Assembly: GCA_022837185.1 (NCBI GenBank) | Contig: JALHJD010000199.1 | Span: 1-5,687, forward strand | Direction: 5' to 3' | DNA length: 5,687 bases | From: Desulfobacteraceae bacterium | GTDB taxonomy: Bacteria > Desulfobacterota > Desulfobulbia > Desulfobulbales > Desulfobulbaceae | Shown: piece after piece, positions 1 through 5,623 of the stretch | How positions within the stretch are numbered: the first letter of the stretch is position 1 | How the letters are laid out: the number at the start of each line of letters is the position of its first letter | Translations under genes and position numbers: made by a program | The notes under the pieces: generated by a model | What the model saw: only the letters and a program-made list of their open reading frames with translations | What the model was told of the DNA's origin: nothing | Databases searched by the model: none

Positions 1-2481
1 GAGGATGAAGCCCTTGATATGCCCGGCAATGGGGGTCTGGGTAAAGAGGAAGAAATCGGCCGCCGCGTTGGCCCGGTCGCTGAGCACCACCTGCTTACGG
101 TCGCAGCTTTTCAGCCACTGGCCGGCCAGGGGGGCTTCAACCCCCGGGAACAGGGTCAGCTCCGGCGGGACCAGGTACTCATCCCCCACGCACTTGGGCG
201 GCAGCAGGAGGAGGCTCGGGGTATACTCATCGCCGAAATCGACGTTTTTGTCCTGGGACCTGACGATCTCGTAGCCCGGGGGCGGAACGACCTCGACCAC
301 GTACTGGCCGGGGGGAATGGGGCTGATCTCCTCGCCCGTTGCCGGGTCGATGATCGCGTCAAAGGCGTAGCCGCCGTCAAAGACCGCCGGCCGCACCTGG
401 TTCCAGTTGCGCATGCCGTCATAGCAGTCCAGTGGTTTGCCGCGGAAGACAAAAGGATCGTCCGTGGCGCTGCCGGCATTGCTGCCCGGCGGGCAGCCGG
501 TGGGCAGGGAGTCGTCCCAGCTGTCGGTGGTGGTGGTGTTCAGCAGGGTGGTGCCGGCGGCGTCATAGAGGTTGACGGTGACCCGGGGGATGCCCGGCTC
601 CCAGGGTTCGGGAAAGCCCAGTTCCGGATCGTTCTCGGCCCGGGTGACCGAATAGAAGACGATACCAGATATGCCCCCGTTCTCCCCGGGAACGTATTCC
701 TTTTTGCCCCATTCGATGACGCTGGTCTGGCCGAGGAAGCCCTGGAAGCCCTGGGACAGGACCGGACCGCGCTCGGTCCGGAATTTGGTGGTGGCCAGCA
801 TGGGGGTGAGGGTCGGGACCCGCTGGTTCTGGGGACTTAACTGGCCTTCCCAGGTCCAGGGGTCGGCGGGGTCTATTGCCCCGCCGTCATCCACGGTGAC
901 CGTCAGGCCGGTGGCCTTGAAGCGGGCGAAATCGACTTCGGCCACCAGCCAGGCGAAGAAGGGAAAAACCTCGTCGAAGGGCACGAATCCCTCGCCGTCG
1001 GTGGGCATGGACTGGTACACCGAGCCGTCCCGCCAGCGCAGGTTGACGGCCTGCTCGGCAATGCCGGGCTCACCGTCATCGCGGAAGCCGTTCTCGTTAT
1101 AGTCGTGGAACACCCAGTTTTCCAGGCGGGTGAACCATTGAAAAACCGGGACCTCGCCGAGGGCAATGTTGGCCGTGCCGACGGTGAGGTCATGGAAGGC
1201 GAAAATGAGGTCCAGGTTGTCGTCCCACACCACCAGCTGGTAGTCCCCCGGCGGCACATTGGGTATGGCAAAGGTCCCGTCTTCATTGACCCGGGCCGCG
1301 TACACTCCCCGGCCCACTCCGGCGGCGCCCTGGTTCAGGCCGACCCAGGGCCTGGTATGCGGGAAGGGTGCGCCGTTGTGGAAGGCGGTCTGCGGCGGCC
1401 GGGAAAGATGCAGGTTGACGATCTGCCCGGAAATGGTTGCTCCTCCATTGAGCGCCGTGCTGTCTACGTAGGGGCTTGCAGGACCTGCCGGCACGAAGCC
1501 GAAGGAGGTGTGGGGGCCGGCCGGGCCGAACTCGGCGAAGAAGGGCGGCTCATTGGCCTTGACCCAGGCGTCGATGAGGATGGTGCCCTCTATGGTGGAG
1601 GTCTGCACCCAGCTATCACTGACAAAGATGCCTGAACCCGGCGGGCTCTCGATGGCATTGGGCGGGACGATGATGATGCCGTATTTGCCGGGAGCCAGGT
1701 TCTTGATGGTCAGCGAGCCGTCGGGTCCGGTCAGCAGCAGGCCGGTGCCGGCGACGTCGACAATGGGACTGCCGAATTCATCCAGGCAGAAAAAGGTTCC
1801 TTCACCGGGAGGAACTGTTTCCTGGCCGTCTTCGGCACAATCCTGCCGATACGTGGTCCCAAGCATATTGCCGAAGGCATCCTGGGACTGCACGCCGGCC
1901 GAGATGCCGTAGCGGCCGCCGGCGTCCTCCAGGATGATCCTGAACCCTGCCAGGCCGGGCTCACCCTCATCCCAGACGTTGTTGATGGGGTTCATGTCCT
2001 CGTGGACGAAAATAGTGATCTGGGCGGTGGGCAGGGGCAGCTGGTTGAGGAAGACGCTGATTGTCCCGTCGCTGCCCTTGAACCCGGCACCGCCGATGCT
2101 GTAGGTGCCCGGCTCCCCGGGGATGACCGAGACGTAATAGTATTTATCCTGATCGAGTAGGACATCTGCCAGGGCGTTGAGGTTGTCGCCCTGGGCCGCC
2201 ACCGGCATGTAGCTCTTATGAAAGTCGACCGCCAGGATGTCGGGCGTCGGAACGCCCGGTTCGATCCGGAAGGTGACGTCCTCCTCCAGCACCCAGCGAT
2301 ACTCGGTCAGAGGGGTCTCGCTGTTGTCCTTGTTGACGCCGAACACGTTCAGGGCTGTCGCCGCGGCACTGCCGGCAGCGGCCATGAGGAAAGCAAGAAT
2401 CATTACGGCGGCCGCCAGACAGTATCCCGGCCTCACATCGGGTGCAATCCAGTCAATCAACTTGTTCCGGTTTCCACTCAT
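1..2481 (-). CDS. Large exported multi-repeat protein (SdrD-B-like and carboxypeptidase-regulatory-like beta-sandwich repeats), C-terminus outside window
   Basis: The frame is open for 827 codons from the ATG at 2481 to the window edge with no stop, so the gene is 3'-truncated. The start is supported by GGAG seven bases upstream. Residues 1-43 look like a long Sec signal peptide: a polar n-region with Arg/Lys, a hydrophobic core at about 20-41, and an Ala-Thr-Ala cleavage motif near 43. The rest is beta-rich and soluble. SdrD-B-like segments with an Asp/Asn-rich loop ending in D/N-x-GEPG(L/I) are seen at 159-186 and 459-481 (HDYNENGFRDDGEPGI); 604-640 is a looser copy. Carboxypeptidase-regulatory-like segments ending in (A/P)PGxY are seen at 252-272, 350-420 and 722-732. 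Such loops often bind calcium and such proteins are usually secreted or surface-exposed. No enzyme motif is visible. It follows the ABM gene by 61 bases, so the two are probably co-transcribed. The repeat class is fairly sure; the function is unknown. Confidence 0.85.
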   Translation of the reverse strand, partial: MSGNRNKLIDWIAPDVRPGYCLAAAVMILAFLMAAAGSAAATALNVFGVNKDNSETPLTEYRWVLEEDVTFRIEPGVPTPDILAVDFHKSYMPVAAQGDNLNALADVLLDQDKYYYVSVIPGEPGTYSIGGAGFKGSDGTISVFLNQLPLPTAQITIFVHEDMNPINNVWDEGEPGLAGFRIILEDAGGRYGISAGVQSQDAFGNMLGTTYRQDCAEDGQETVPPGEGTFFCLDEFGSPIVDVAGTGLLLTGPDGSLTIKNLAPGKYGIIIVPPNAIESPPGSGIFVSDSWVQTSTIEGTILIDAWVKANEPPFFAEFGPAGPHTSFGFVPAGPASPYVDSTALNGGATISGQIVNLHLSRPPQTAFHNGAPFPHTRPWVGLNQGAAGVGRGVYAARVNEDGTFAIPNVPPGDYQLVVWDDNLDLIFAFHDLTVGTANIALGEVPVFQWFTRLENWVFHDYNENGFRDDGEPGIAEQAVNLRWRDGSVYQSMPTDGEGFVPFDEVFPFFAWLVAEVDFARFKATGLTVTVDDGGAIDPADPWTWEGQLSPQNQRVPTLTPMLATTKFRTERGPVLSQGFQGFLGQTSVIEWGKKEYVPGENGGISGIVFYSVTRAENDPELGFPEPWEPGIPRVTVNLYDAAGTTLLNTTTTDSWDDSLPTGCPPGSNAGSATDDPFVFRGKPLDCYDGMRNWNQVRPAVFDGGYAFDAIIDPATGEEISPIPPGQYVVEVVPPPGYEIVRSQDKNVDFGDEYTPSLLLLPPKCVGDEYLVPPELTLFPGVEAPLAGQWLKSCDRKQVVLSDRANAAADFFLFTQTPIAGHIKGFIL

Positions 2482-2488
2482 CGTCGAA

Positions 2489-2492
2489 CTCC
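2489..2492 (-). promoter_or_regulatory. Ribosome binding site of the large exported protein
   Basis: GGAG on the minus strand, seven bases before the ATG at 2481. It fixes the start upstream of the long signal peptide rather than at the internal ATG codons (residues 27 and 33), which would leave no positively charged n-region. Confidence 0.7.
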
Positions 2493-2521
2493 AATTGGTT
2501 TCCTCATTTTTTCCCATGCGC

Positions 2522-2542
2522 CGGTGAACGATTTCTTCACCG
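2522..2542 (-). other. Stem-loop directly after the ABM stop codon
   Basis: Perfect 7-bp stem (CGGTGAA / TTCACCG) with a 7-base loop, touching the ABM stop codon at 2543-2545. On the transcribed minus strand it is followed by GCGCATGGGAAAAAATG, an A-run and not a U-run. It is therefore not a normal intrinsic terminator; it could be an mRNA processing or stability element between the two genes. Confidence 0.4.
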
Positions 2543-2854
2543 TTATCTTTCGCTGCTTCGAAACATATGTTCAATACGCGGCGGCTCGGCCAGGATGCTT
2601 TTTATGCCCAGGAGGGCCGCGAACAGTTTTGAGTTCAGGTGGCCGTCCAGGTCCTCCCTGGACCGCCACTGCTGGACATAATAGAATACATCCCTGTCGT
2701 TGATGTCCTGGTAGCAGTGCACCCCGACACACCCTTCACAGCGCCGCACCTGGTCGGCTATGCCGCTGATGGTCTGCATTATTTCCCTGCGCTTATCCTG
2801 CCTGCCTTTGAGGGTTACCGCGGTAATAATCACATCCTGTCCAGAGAGCATCAC
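2543..2854 (-). CDS. ABM-fold protein, putative quinol monooxygenase family
   Basis: A 103-residue protein starting with GTG at 2854, or 102 residues from the ATG at 2851; the frame has no other usual start upstream before a stop. The sequence fits the small antibiotic-biosynthesis-monooxygenase (ferredoxin-like dimer) family. A first strand lies at residues 8-15 (VIITAVTL), a helix follows, then a GC...YQD segment at 41-50, a strand at 55-61, the typical W-x-x-x-E-D-L-D-x-H-L motif at 63-72, and a C-terminal AEPPRIEH at 89-96. Family members oxidise quinols or aromatic polyketides without a cofactor, or are of unknown role; the substrate cannot be read here. Cys39, Cys42, His46 and Cys47 form an unusual cluster. 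No signal peptide is present, so it is cytoplasmic. An internal ATG at 2779 has a better ribosome binding site but would lose the first strand. It is probably the first gene of an operon with the exported protein. Confidence 0.85.
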   Translation of the reverse strand: MMLSGQDVIITAVTLKGRQDKRREIMQTISGIADQVRRCEGCVGVHCYQDINDRDVFYYVQQWRSREDLDGHLNSKLFAALLGIKSILAEPPRIEHMFRSSER

Positions 2855-2855
2855 T

Positions 2856-2869
2856 ATTGTTGCAACAAT
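2856..2869. promoter_or_regulatory. Perfect 14-bp palindrome at the ABM translation start
   Basis: ATTGTTGCAACAAT is its own reverse complement and ends two bases before the GTG start at 2854. It occupies the position expected of a Shine-Dalgarno sequence, and none is seen there. It could be a repressor operator or, in RNA, a 5-bp hairpin with a UGCA loop that limits initiation. The symmetry is directly visible; the role is inferred. Confidence 0.45.
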
Positions 2870-2964
2870 CGTACCTGATGACGATTTCCCGGGACCAAGA
2901 AAAAAGATCCATCATCTAAACAGGTTATGCTCGCCACCGGCAACAGCCACACTTGGCCGCCCCA

Positions 2965-3021
2965 TCTCTTTGTCCTGTTGCAATGGACATTTTCCAGTAC
3001 CACAGGACAAGGGGACGTCCT
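2965..3021. repeat. Long imperfect inverted repeat, REP-like hairpin
   Basis: TTGTCCTGT (2970-2978) pairs perfectly with ACAGGACAA (3002-3010) around a 23-base loop. In plus-strand RNA the helix extends outward to 2965/3015, giving 14 pairs with two G-U wobbles. The loop holds a small nested stem, TGGA (2984-2987) with TCCA (2993-2996). AGGAC at 3004-3008 can instead pair with GTCCT at 3017-3021, an alternative fold. The GGACAAGGGGACGTCC style resembles dispersed REP-type palindromes I recall from several anaerobe genomes; that link is from memory and unverified. It lies in the leader of the ABM gene. Confidence 0.45.
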
Positions 3022-3057
3022 TCACCAGGCGCGACAATTTGCCGCACCGTCTTATGG

Positions 3058-3085
3058 ATCAAATACAAAAATTATGCCGTATCAA
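3058..3085 (-). promoter_or_regulatory. Candidate sigma-70-type promoter for the ABM gene and exported protein
   Basis: On the minus strand TTGATA (3080-3085) is five of six to the -35 consensus. It is followed after 16 bases by TTTGAT (3058-3063), four of six to the -10. It sits in the most AT-rich part of the window and would give a leader of about 195 bases containing the long hairpin and the start-site palindrome. AT-rich DNA yields such matches by chance. Confidence 0.3.
3064..3079 (-). promoter_or_regulatory. Degenerate sigma-54-like (-24/-12) element
   Basis: On the minus strand CGGCATAATTTTTGTA has GGCA at the -24 position and TTTG at the right spacing, but the near-invariant C of the -12 GC is T. 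It overlaps the sigma-70-type candidate and lies about 115 bp beyond the tandem dyads at 3179-3210, a typical enhancer distance. The missing C makes it weak. Confidence 0.15.
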
Positions 3086-3115
3086 AAAAATAATAAAAAT
3101 TACTCTCAGCTCGAC

Positions 3116-3158
3116 GGAAAAAAGGGGGATGACGAGGAAAGGAGGAAGAAAAAGGGAA
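3116..3158 (+). other. Polypurine tract
   Basis: 14 purines (3116-3129), a TGAC break, then 25 uninterrupted purines (3134-3158) on the plus strand, so the minus-strand transcript would be pyrimidine-rich here. It separates the AT-rich core from the tandem dyads. It contains AGGAGG-like sequence, but no open frame with a credible product follows it. Confidence 0.4.
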
Positions 3159-3178
3159 CGGCTGGAACCCCTATTTAT

Positions 3179-3192
3179 GGTCAAATATAACC
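3179..3192. promoter_or_regulatory. Dyad 1 of the GGTYA-N4-TRACC family
   Basis: GGTCAAATATAACC: imperfect dyad, GGTCA / TAACC with a 4-base centre. Its start is 18 bp from that of dyad 2, so the two form a tandem pair about 1.7 helical turns apart. Candidate binding site for a dimeric regulator, possibly the neighbouring activator. Confidence 0.4.
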
Positions 3193-3196
3193 GAAA

Positions 3197-3210
3197 GGTC
3201 AAACTTGACC
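3197..3210. promoter_or_regulatory. Dyad 2 of the GGTYA-N4-TRACC family
   Basis: GGTCAAACTTGACC: the most symmetrical copy, with six-base arms GGTCAA / TTGACC and a 2-base centre. It shares the GGTYA-N4-TRACC pattern with dyads 1 and 3. Perfect arms in an intergenic region next to a regulator gene make an operator or upstream activator site the likely role. Confidence 0.5.
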
Positions 3211-3264
3211 AAAACACAAGCCAGCCGCTGGTACTGGTCGTTTCATTCATGGATGGCGCGGTAT

Positions 3265-3280
3265 CGGGCGCCGGCGCCCG
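3265..3280. repeat. 16-bp perfect GC palindrome
   Basis: CGGGCGCCGGCGCCCG is fully self-complementary and could fold as a 6-bp stem with a CCGG loop in either RNA. No U-run follows on either strand, so it is not a standard terminator. Nested GGCGCC and GCCGGC sites may simply reflect local GC richness. Confidence 0.4.
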
Positions 3281-3350
3281 GGAGACAGGGTCGGAAGCCA
3301 ACCGGTGAGCGGGGTATTCCGGCCCCGGTTCCGTGGAGCGAAAAACAGGT

Positions 3351-3364
3351 GGTTATATGTAACC
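3351..3364. promoter_or_regulatory. Dyad 3 of the GGTYA-N4-TRACC family
   Basis: GGTTATATGTAACC: five-base arms GGTTA / TAACC with a 4-base centre. It lies 20 bases past the activator's stop codon and about 140 bp from dyads 1 and 2. It resembles the inverse of dyad 1 (GGTTATATTTGACC). Confidence 0.4.
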
Positions 3365-3384
3365 GGACAAAGCCGGGGAGCAGC

Positions 3385-5235
3385 TCACGGTTTCCGAATG
3401 TTCAGCTTTTTCATCCGGGCCCGCAGCGTACTCCTGTCCATGCCGAGGATTTCCGCCGCGCTGTTGGCGCCGCTGACCTTCCACCCGGTTTTGTCGAGAA
3501 CCTTGAGAATATATTCCCGCTCCATGTCGCGCAGGGTTTTGAATTCGTTGTTCATGCCGTTGCGGACCTCCCTTAACCCTTCCGGGAGGCGGAGGCTGGT
3601 TCCGGTGGTGTTGATCACCGCCCGTTCAATGACGTTTTCCAGTTCCCTGATATTGCCCGGCCAGGGGTATTTCCGCAGGGCCTCCATCACCGGCCTGGGG
3701 ACCGTATTGATCTTCTTGCCCTGTTTGTGCGCGAACCGGTTGACAAAATGGTTGACCAGCAGGGGAATGTCCTCGCCCCGGTCCCGCAGCGACGGTACGG
3801 TCAGGGGATAGACATTGAGCCGGTACCAGAGGTCCATCCTGAATTTTCCCTGGCGGACATCCTCCTCCAGGTTGCGGTTGGTGGCGGCGATGACCCGGAC
3901 GTCAACCCTGATGGTCCGGTTGCCGCCCACCCGCTCGAACTCCCCGTCCTGAATGACCCGCAGGAGTTTGGCCTGCAGTTCCAGGGGCAGTTCGCCGATT
4001 TCATCAAGAAAAATGCTGGTCCCGTCCGCCAGCTCGAAGCGCCCGATATGACGGGCATGGGCGCCGGTAAACGCGCCCTTTTCATGGCCGAACAATTCGC
4101 TTTCTATAAGATCGGCCGGCAGGGACGCGCAGTCGACCTTCACCAGGGAGCGGCCGCCGCGCGCGCTGCGGCTGTGAATGGCCCGGGCTATCAGTTCCTT
4201 GCCCGTTCCCGTCTCGCCCAGAATGAGAACGGTGGTGTCGGAAGCGGCGATCTGTTCGACCTTGAACAGCACGTACTGCAGGGCGTTGCTGTTGCCGATG
4301 ATGTTGGTATAGTCATGCTCCAGGGCGATCTCTTCCTTCAGGTAGAGGCTCTCCGCCTCCAGGTGCTCCTTCAGTGACTGGACCGCCTCCAGAGCCTGGC
4401 GCAGCTCGTTCTCAATGGTCTTGCGCCGGGTGACGTCCCGGTTGCTGACCCGGAAGCCGAGGACCTTGCCGCTGTCGGCGACCACCGGCTGGCAGGCATG
4501 CTCAATCCAGCGGACTTCCCCGTCCCGGCGCACGATGCGGAACTGCACCTCGCGCCGTTTCATCTCTTCCATGGAATCCCGGCAATGACCCTCCCATATC
4601 TCCCGGTCGGCCGGCAGGACTATTTCATGGACCAGGGCCGGGCGCTCCACAAAGGCGGCCGGCGGGTAGCCGGTGATGCGCTCGCAGGAGGGGGAAACAT
4701 ACCGGAAGGACCCGTTCGCATCCCGCCAGTATTCCCAGTCGGAGGTATAATCAGCGATCAGGCGGTAGCGCATCTGCGCCTCGAGCAGTTCTTTCTCCCT
4801 CTCCCGCTGTCCGGAGAGGTCCCGGAACAGGTGGACAAATCCGCGGACATCCCCCTGGTCATCGCTGATGCGGATGACGGCGACTTCCGCGGGAAAAACG
4901 GAACCGTCTCCGCGGCGGCAGCTCGACCGCCCCCAATCCGCCCCGGAGCAGGCATTACCATTGTCCTGCCATTTCCCCGGTTCTTCCCCGCCGGCCCCAC
5001 CTTGCAGTCTCCCGGCCTGCTGTCCGATAAGCTCGTCCGCGGTGAAGCCGAAAATATTTTCCAGGGCCGGGTTGACCTGGAGTATCCGGCCATGGGCGTC
5101 ACAAAGGGCGGCCGCGTCGGGCAGGGAAAAGAACAGGTCCCGGAACGAAGCCGGCAGCTCCCAGCCGCCCCGCTCATCACGGTCCGCCTCTTTTCCTTGT
5201 TTGCCGCTCACCCTGGCCGGATTTTTTTTCATCAT
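3385..5235 (-). CDS. PAS-PAS sigma-54-dependent transcriptional activator (AAA+ enhancer-binding protein)
   Basis: A 616-residue protein from the ATG at 5235 (alternatives: ATG at 5232, or GTG at 5310 giving 641). The 5235 start has AAGGGG nine bases upstream; the GTG has no spaced ribosome site. Two PAS domains (about 30-143 and 158-271) and a helical, probably coiled-coil linker (272-307) precede the AAA+ core. That core has Walker A GETGTGKE (340-347), the sigma-54-contacting GAFTGA loop (387-392), Walker B IFLDE (408-412), sensor I VIAATNR (448-454), arginine-finger region [10 protein letters not shown] (465-474) and sensor [12 protein letters not shown] (525-534). A Fis-type helix-turn-helix ends the protein (about 589-613). 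All motifs needed for ATP-driven opening of sigma-54 RNA polymerase are intact. There is no receiver domain, so control is by PAS sensing or a partner, not classical phosphorylation; the ligand is not readable. It lies upstream of the ABM gene on the same strand and is a candidate regulator of it. Confidence 0.93.
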   Translation of the reverse strand: MMKKNPARVSGKQGKEADRDERGGWELPASFRDLFFSLPDAAALCDAHGRILQVNPALENIFGFTADELIGQQAGRLQGGAGGEEPGKWQDNGNACSGADWGRSSCRRGDGSVFPAEVAVIRISDDQGDVRGFVHLFRDLSGQREREKELLEAQMRYRLIADYTSDWEYWRDANGSFRYVSPSCERITGYPPAAFVERPALVHEIVLPADREIWEGHCRDSMEEMKRREVQFRIVRRDGEVRWIEHACQPVVADSGKVLGFRVSNRDVTRRKTIENELRQALEAVQSLKEHLEAESLYLKEEIALEHDYTNIIGNSNALQYVLFKVEQIAASDTTVLILGETGTGKELIARAIHSRSARGGRSLVKVDCASLPADLIESELFGHEKGAFTGAHARHIGRFELADGTSIFLDEIGELPLELQAKLLRVIQDGEFERVGGNRTIRVDVRVIAATNRNLEEDVRQGKFRMDLWYRLNVYPLTVPSLRDRGEDIPLLVNHFVNRFAHKQGKKINTVPRPVMEALRKYPWPGNIRELENVIERAVINTTGTSLRLPEGLREVRNGMNNEFKTLRDMEREYILKVLDKTGWKVSGANSAAEILGMDRSTLRARMKKLNIRKP

Positions 5236-5244
5236 AACGAATGG

Positions 5245-5250
5245 CCCCTT
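5245..5250 (-). promoter_or_regulatory. Ribosome binding site deciding the activator start
   Basis: AAGGGG on the minus strand, nine bases before the ATG at 5235 and twelve before the second ATG at 5232. It favours these over the GTG at 5310, whose nearest G-run (GGGG) is only two bases away. Confidence 0.5.
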
Positions 5251-5347
5251 TGAATGTACCAGCACAGCATTCCTCCCTGACCCCGGAGCCGCGATATCCG
5301 GCGCCGGCACGGCCCCAGGACGGAAACGGCCTGGCCTCTACCATGAT

Positions 5348-5376
5348 AGAATAATCAGGAAAGAACGGTCGGTAAA
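5348..5376 (-). promoter_or_regulatory. Candidate sigma-70-type promoter of the activator gene
   Basis: On the minus strand TTTACC (5371-5376) and TATTCT (5348-5353) are separated by exactly 17 bases; each matches four of six consensus positions. Transcription would begin near 5340, about 105 bases before the ATG at 5235 and about 30 before the GTG at 5310. Confidence 0.4.
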
Positions 5377-5378
5377 CA

Positions 5379-5389
5379 GGAATAATTCC
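5379..5389. promoter_or_regulatory. Small palindrome next to the activator promoter
   Basis: GGAATAATTCC, five-base perfect arms around one central base, directly upstream of the candidate -35 box of the activator gene. Its position suits an operator or activator site, but it is short. Confidence 0.25.
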
Positions 5390-5623
5390 CGAAAACCGCC
5401 ACGATCCCACCCTGAAGACGTTTCCCACGGAAAAATATCTCGGGAGGACGAAACGAGGCGGCCGCCCCTGGAAGTCAAATCCACCCCCGTATGGGCCCGC
5501 CGACGGATTTTTTTTGATCAAAGGCCGGATTTATGGCAGGATAGACAAAAGTGAACGAGCCCCCGGAGCCGGAGAGAGGAAAACCCCCTCCACCCCCGGG
5601 CCGAAGCCAAAGAACCATCAGAC

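Larger units (their letters stand above)
2855..3384. other. 530-base non-coding spacer between activator and ABM gene
   Basis: No convincing gene is found on either strand; the open frames here read as low-complexity or antisense peptides without recognisable domains. The stretch changes composition sharply: an AT-rich core at about 3053-3110, polypurine DNA at 3116-3158, and GC-rich palindromic sequence at 3245-3330. It contains several dyads and a long hairpin, listed separately. No stem followed by a U-run is visible after the activator's stop, so readthrough from the activator into the ABM gene cannot be excluded. Confidence 0.7.
5236..5623. other. Divergent intergenic region between activator and lipoprotein gene
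   Basis: About 390 bases carry no supported gene. If the activator used the GTG at 5310, the first 75 bases would be coding. The region holds a candidate promoter for the activator (5348-5376) and a small palindrome just beyond it (5379-5389). It also holds an 8-T run leading into the palindrome TTTGATCAAA at 5513-5522. On the plus strand only a poor promoter match for the lipoprotein gene was seen (TTGATC at 5514-5519 with CAGGAT 17 bases later, three of six to the -10). Confidence 0.55.

Noticed and set aside
19..840. 273-codon open frame on the plus strand
   Set aside because: It is antisense to the exported protein, whose minus-strand frame is open for 827 codons with a signal peptide and repeat motifs. 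The plus-strand product is Gly/Arg/Val-rich with no domain.
2870..3260. Canonical sigma-54 promoter (TGGCAC-N5-TTGC) upstream of the ABM gene
   Set aside because: Checking the minus strand from about 3200 down to the ABM start for GG-N10-GC found no good match; only variants with GT at -12 were present.
2760..3308. 182-codon plus-strand frame crossing the spacer
   Set aside because: It begins antisense to the ABM gene and continues through AT-rich and polypurine DNA into a Lys/Arg-rich low-complexity peptide, with no ribosome site and no family resemblance.
3365..3384. Intrinsic terminator after the activator
   Set aside because: CCGG arms around CTTTGT form only a 4-bp stem and no U-run follows on the minus strand.
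5236..5310. GTG at 5310 as the activator start (641 residues)
   Set aside because: It has no properly spaced ribosome site, and the extra 25 residues are not domain-like; it remains possible because the candidate promoter would give a 30-base leader.
5177..5521. 114-codon minus-strand frame upstream of and overlapping the activator start
   Set aside because: It begins with TTG, overlaps the activator N-terminus in another frame, covers the candidate promoter and has no recognisable domain.
3727..5554. Plus-strand open frames at 3727-4377, 4498-5253 and 4868-5554
   Set aside because: They are antisense shadows of the activator, whose AAA+ and PAS motifs are all in the minus-strand frame.
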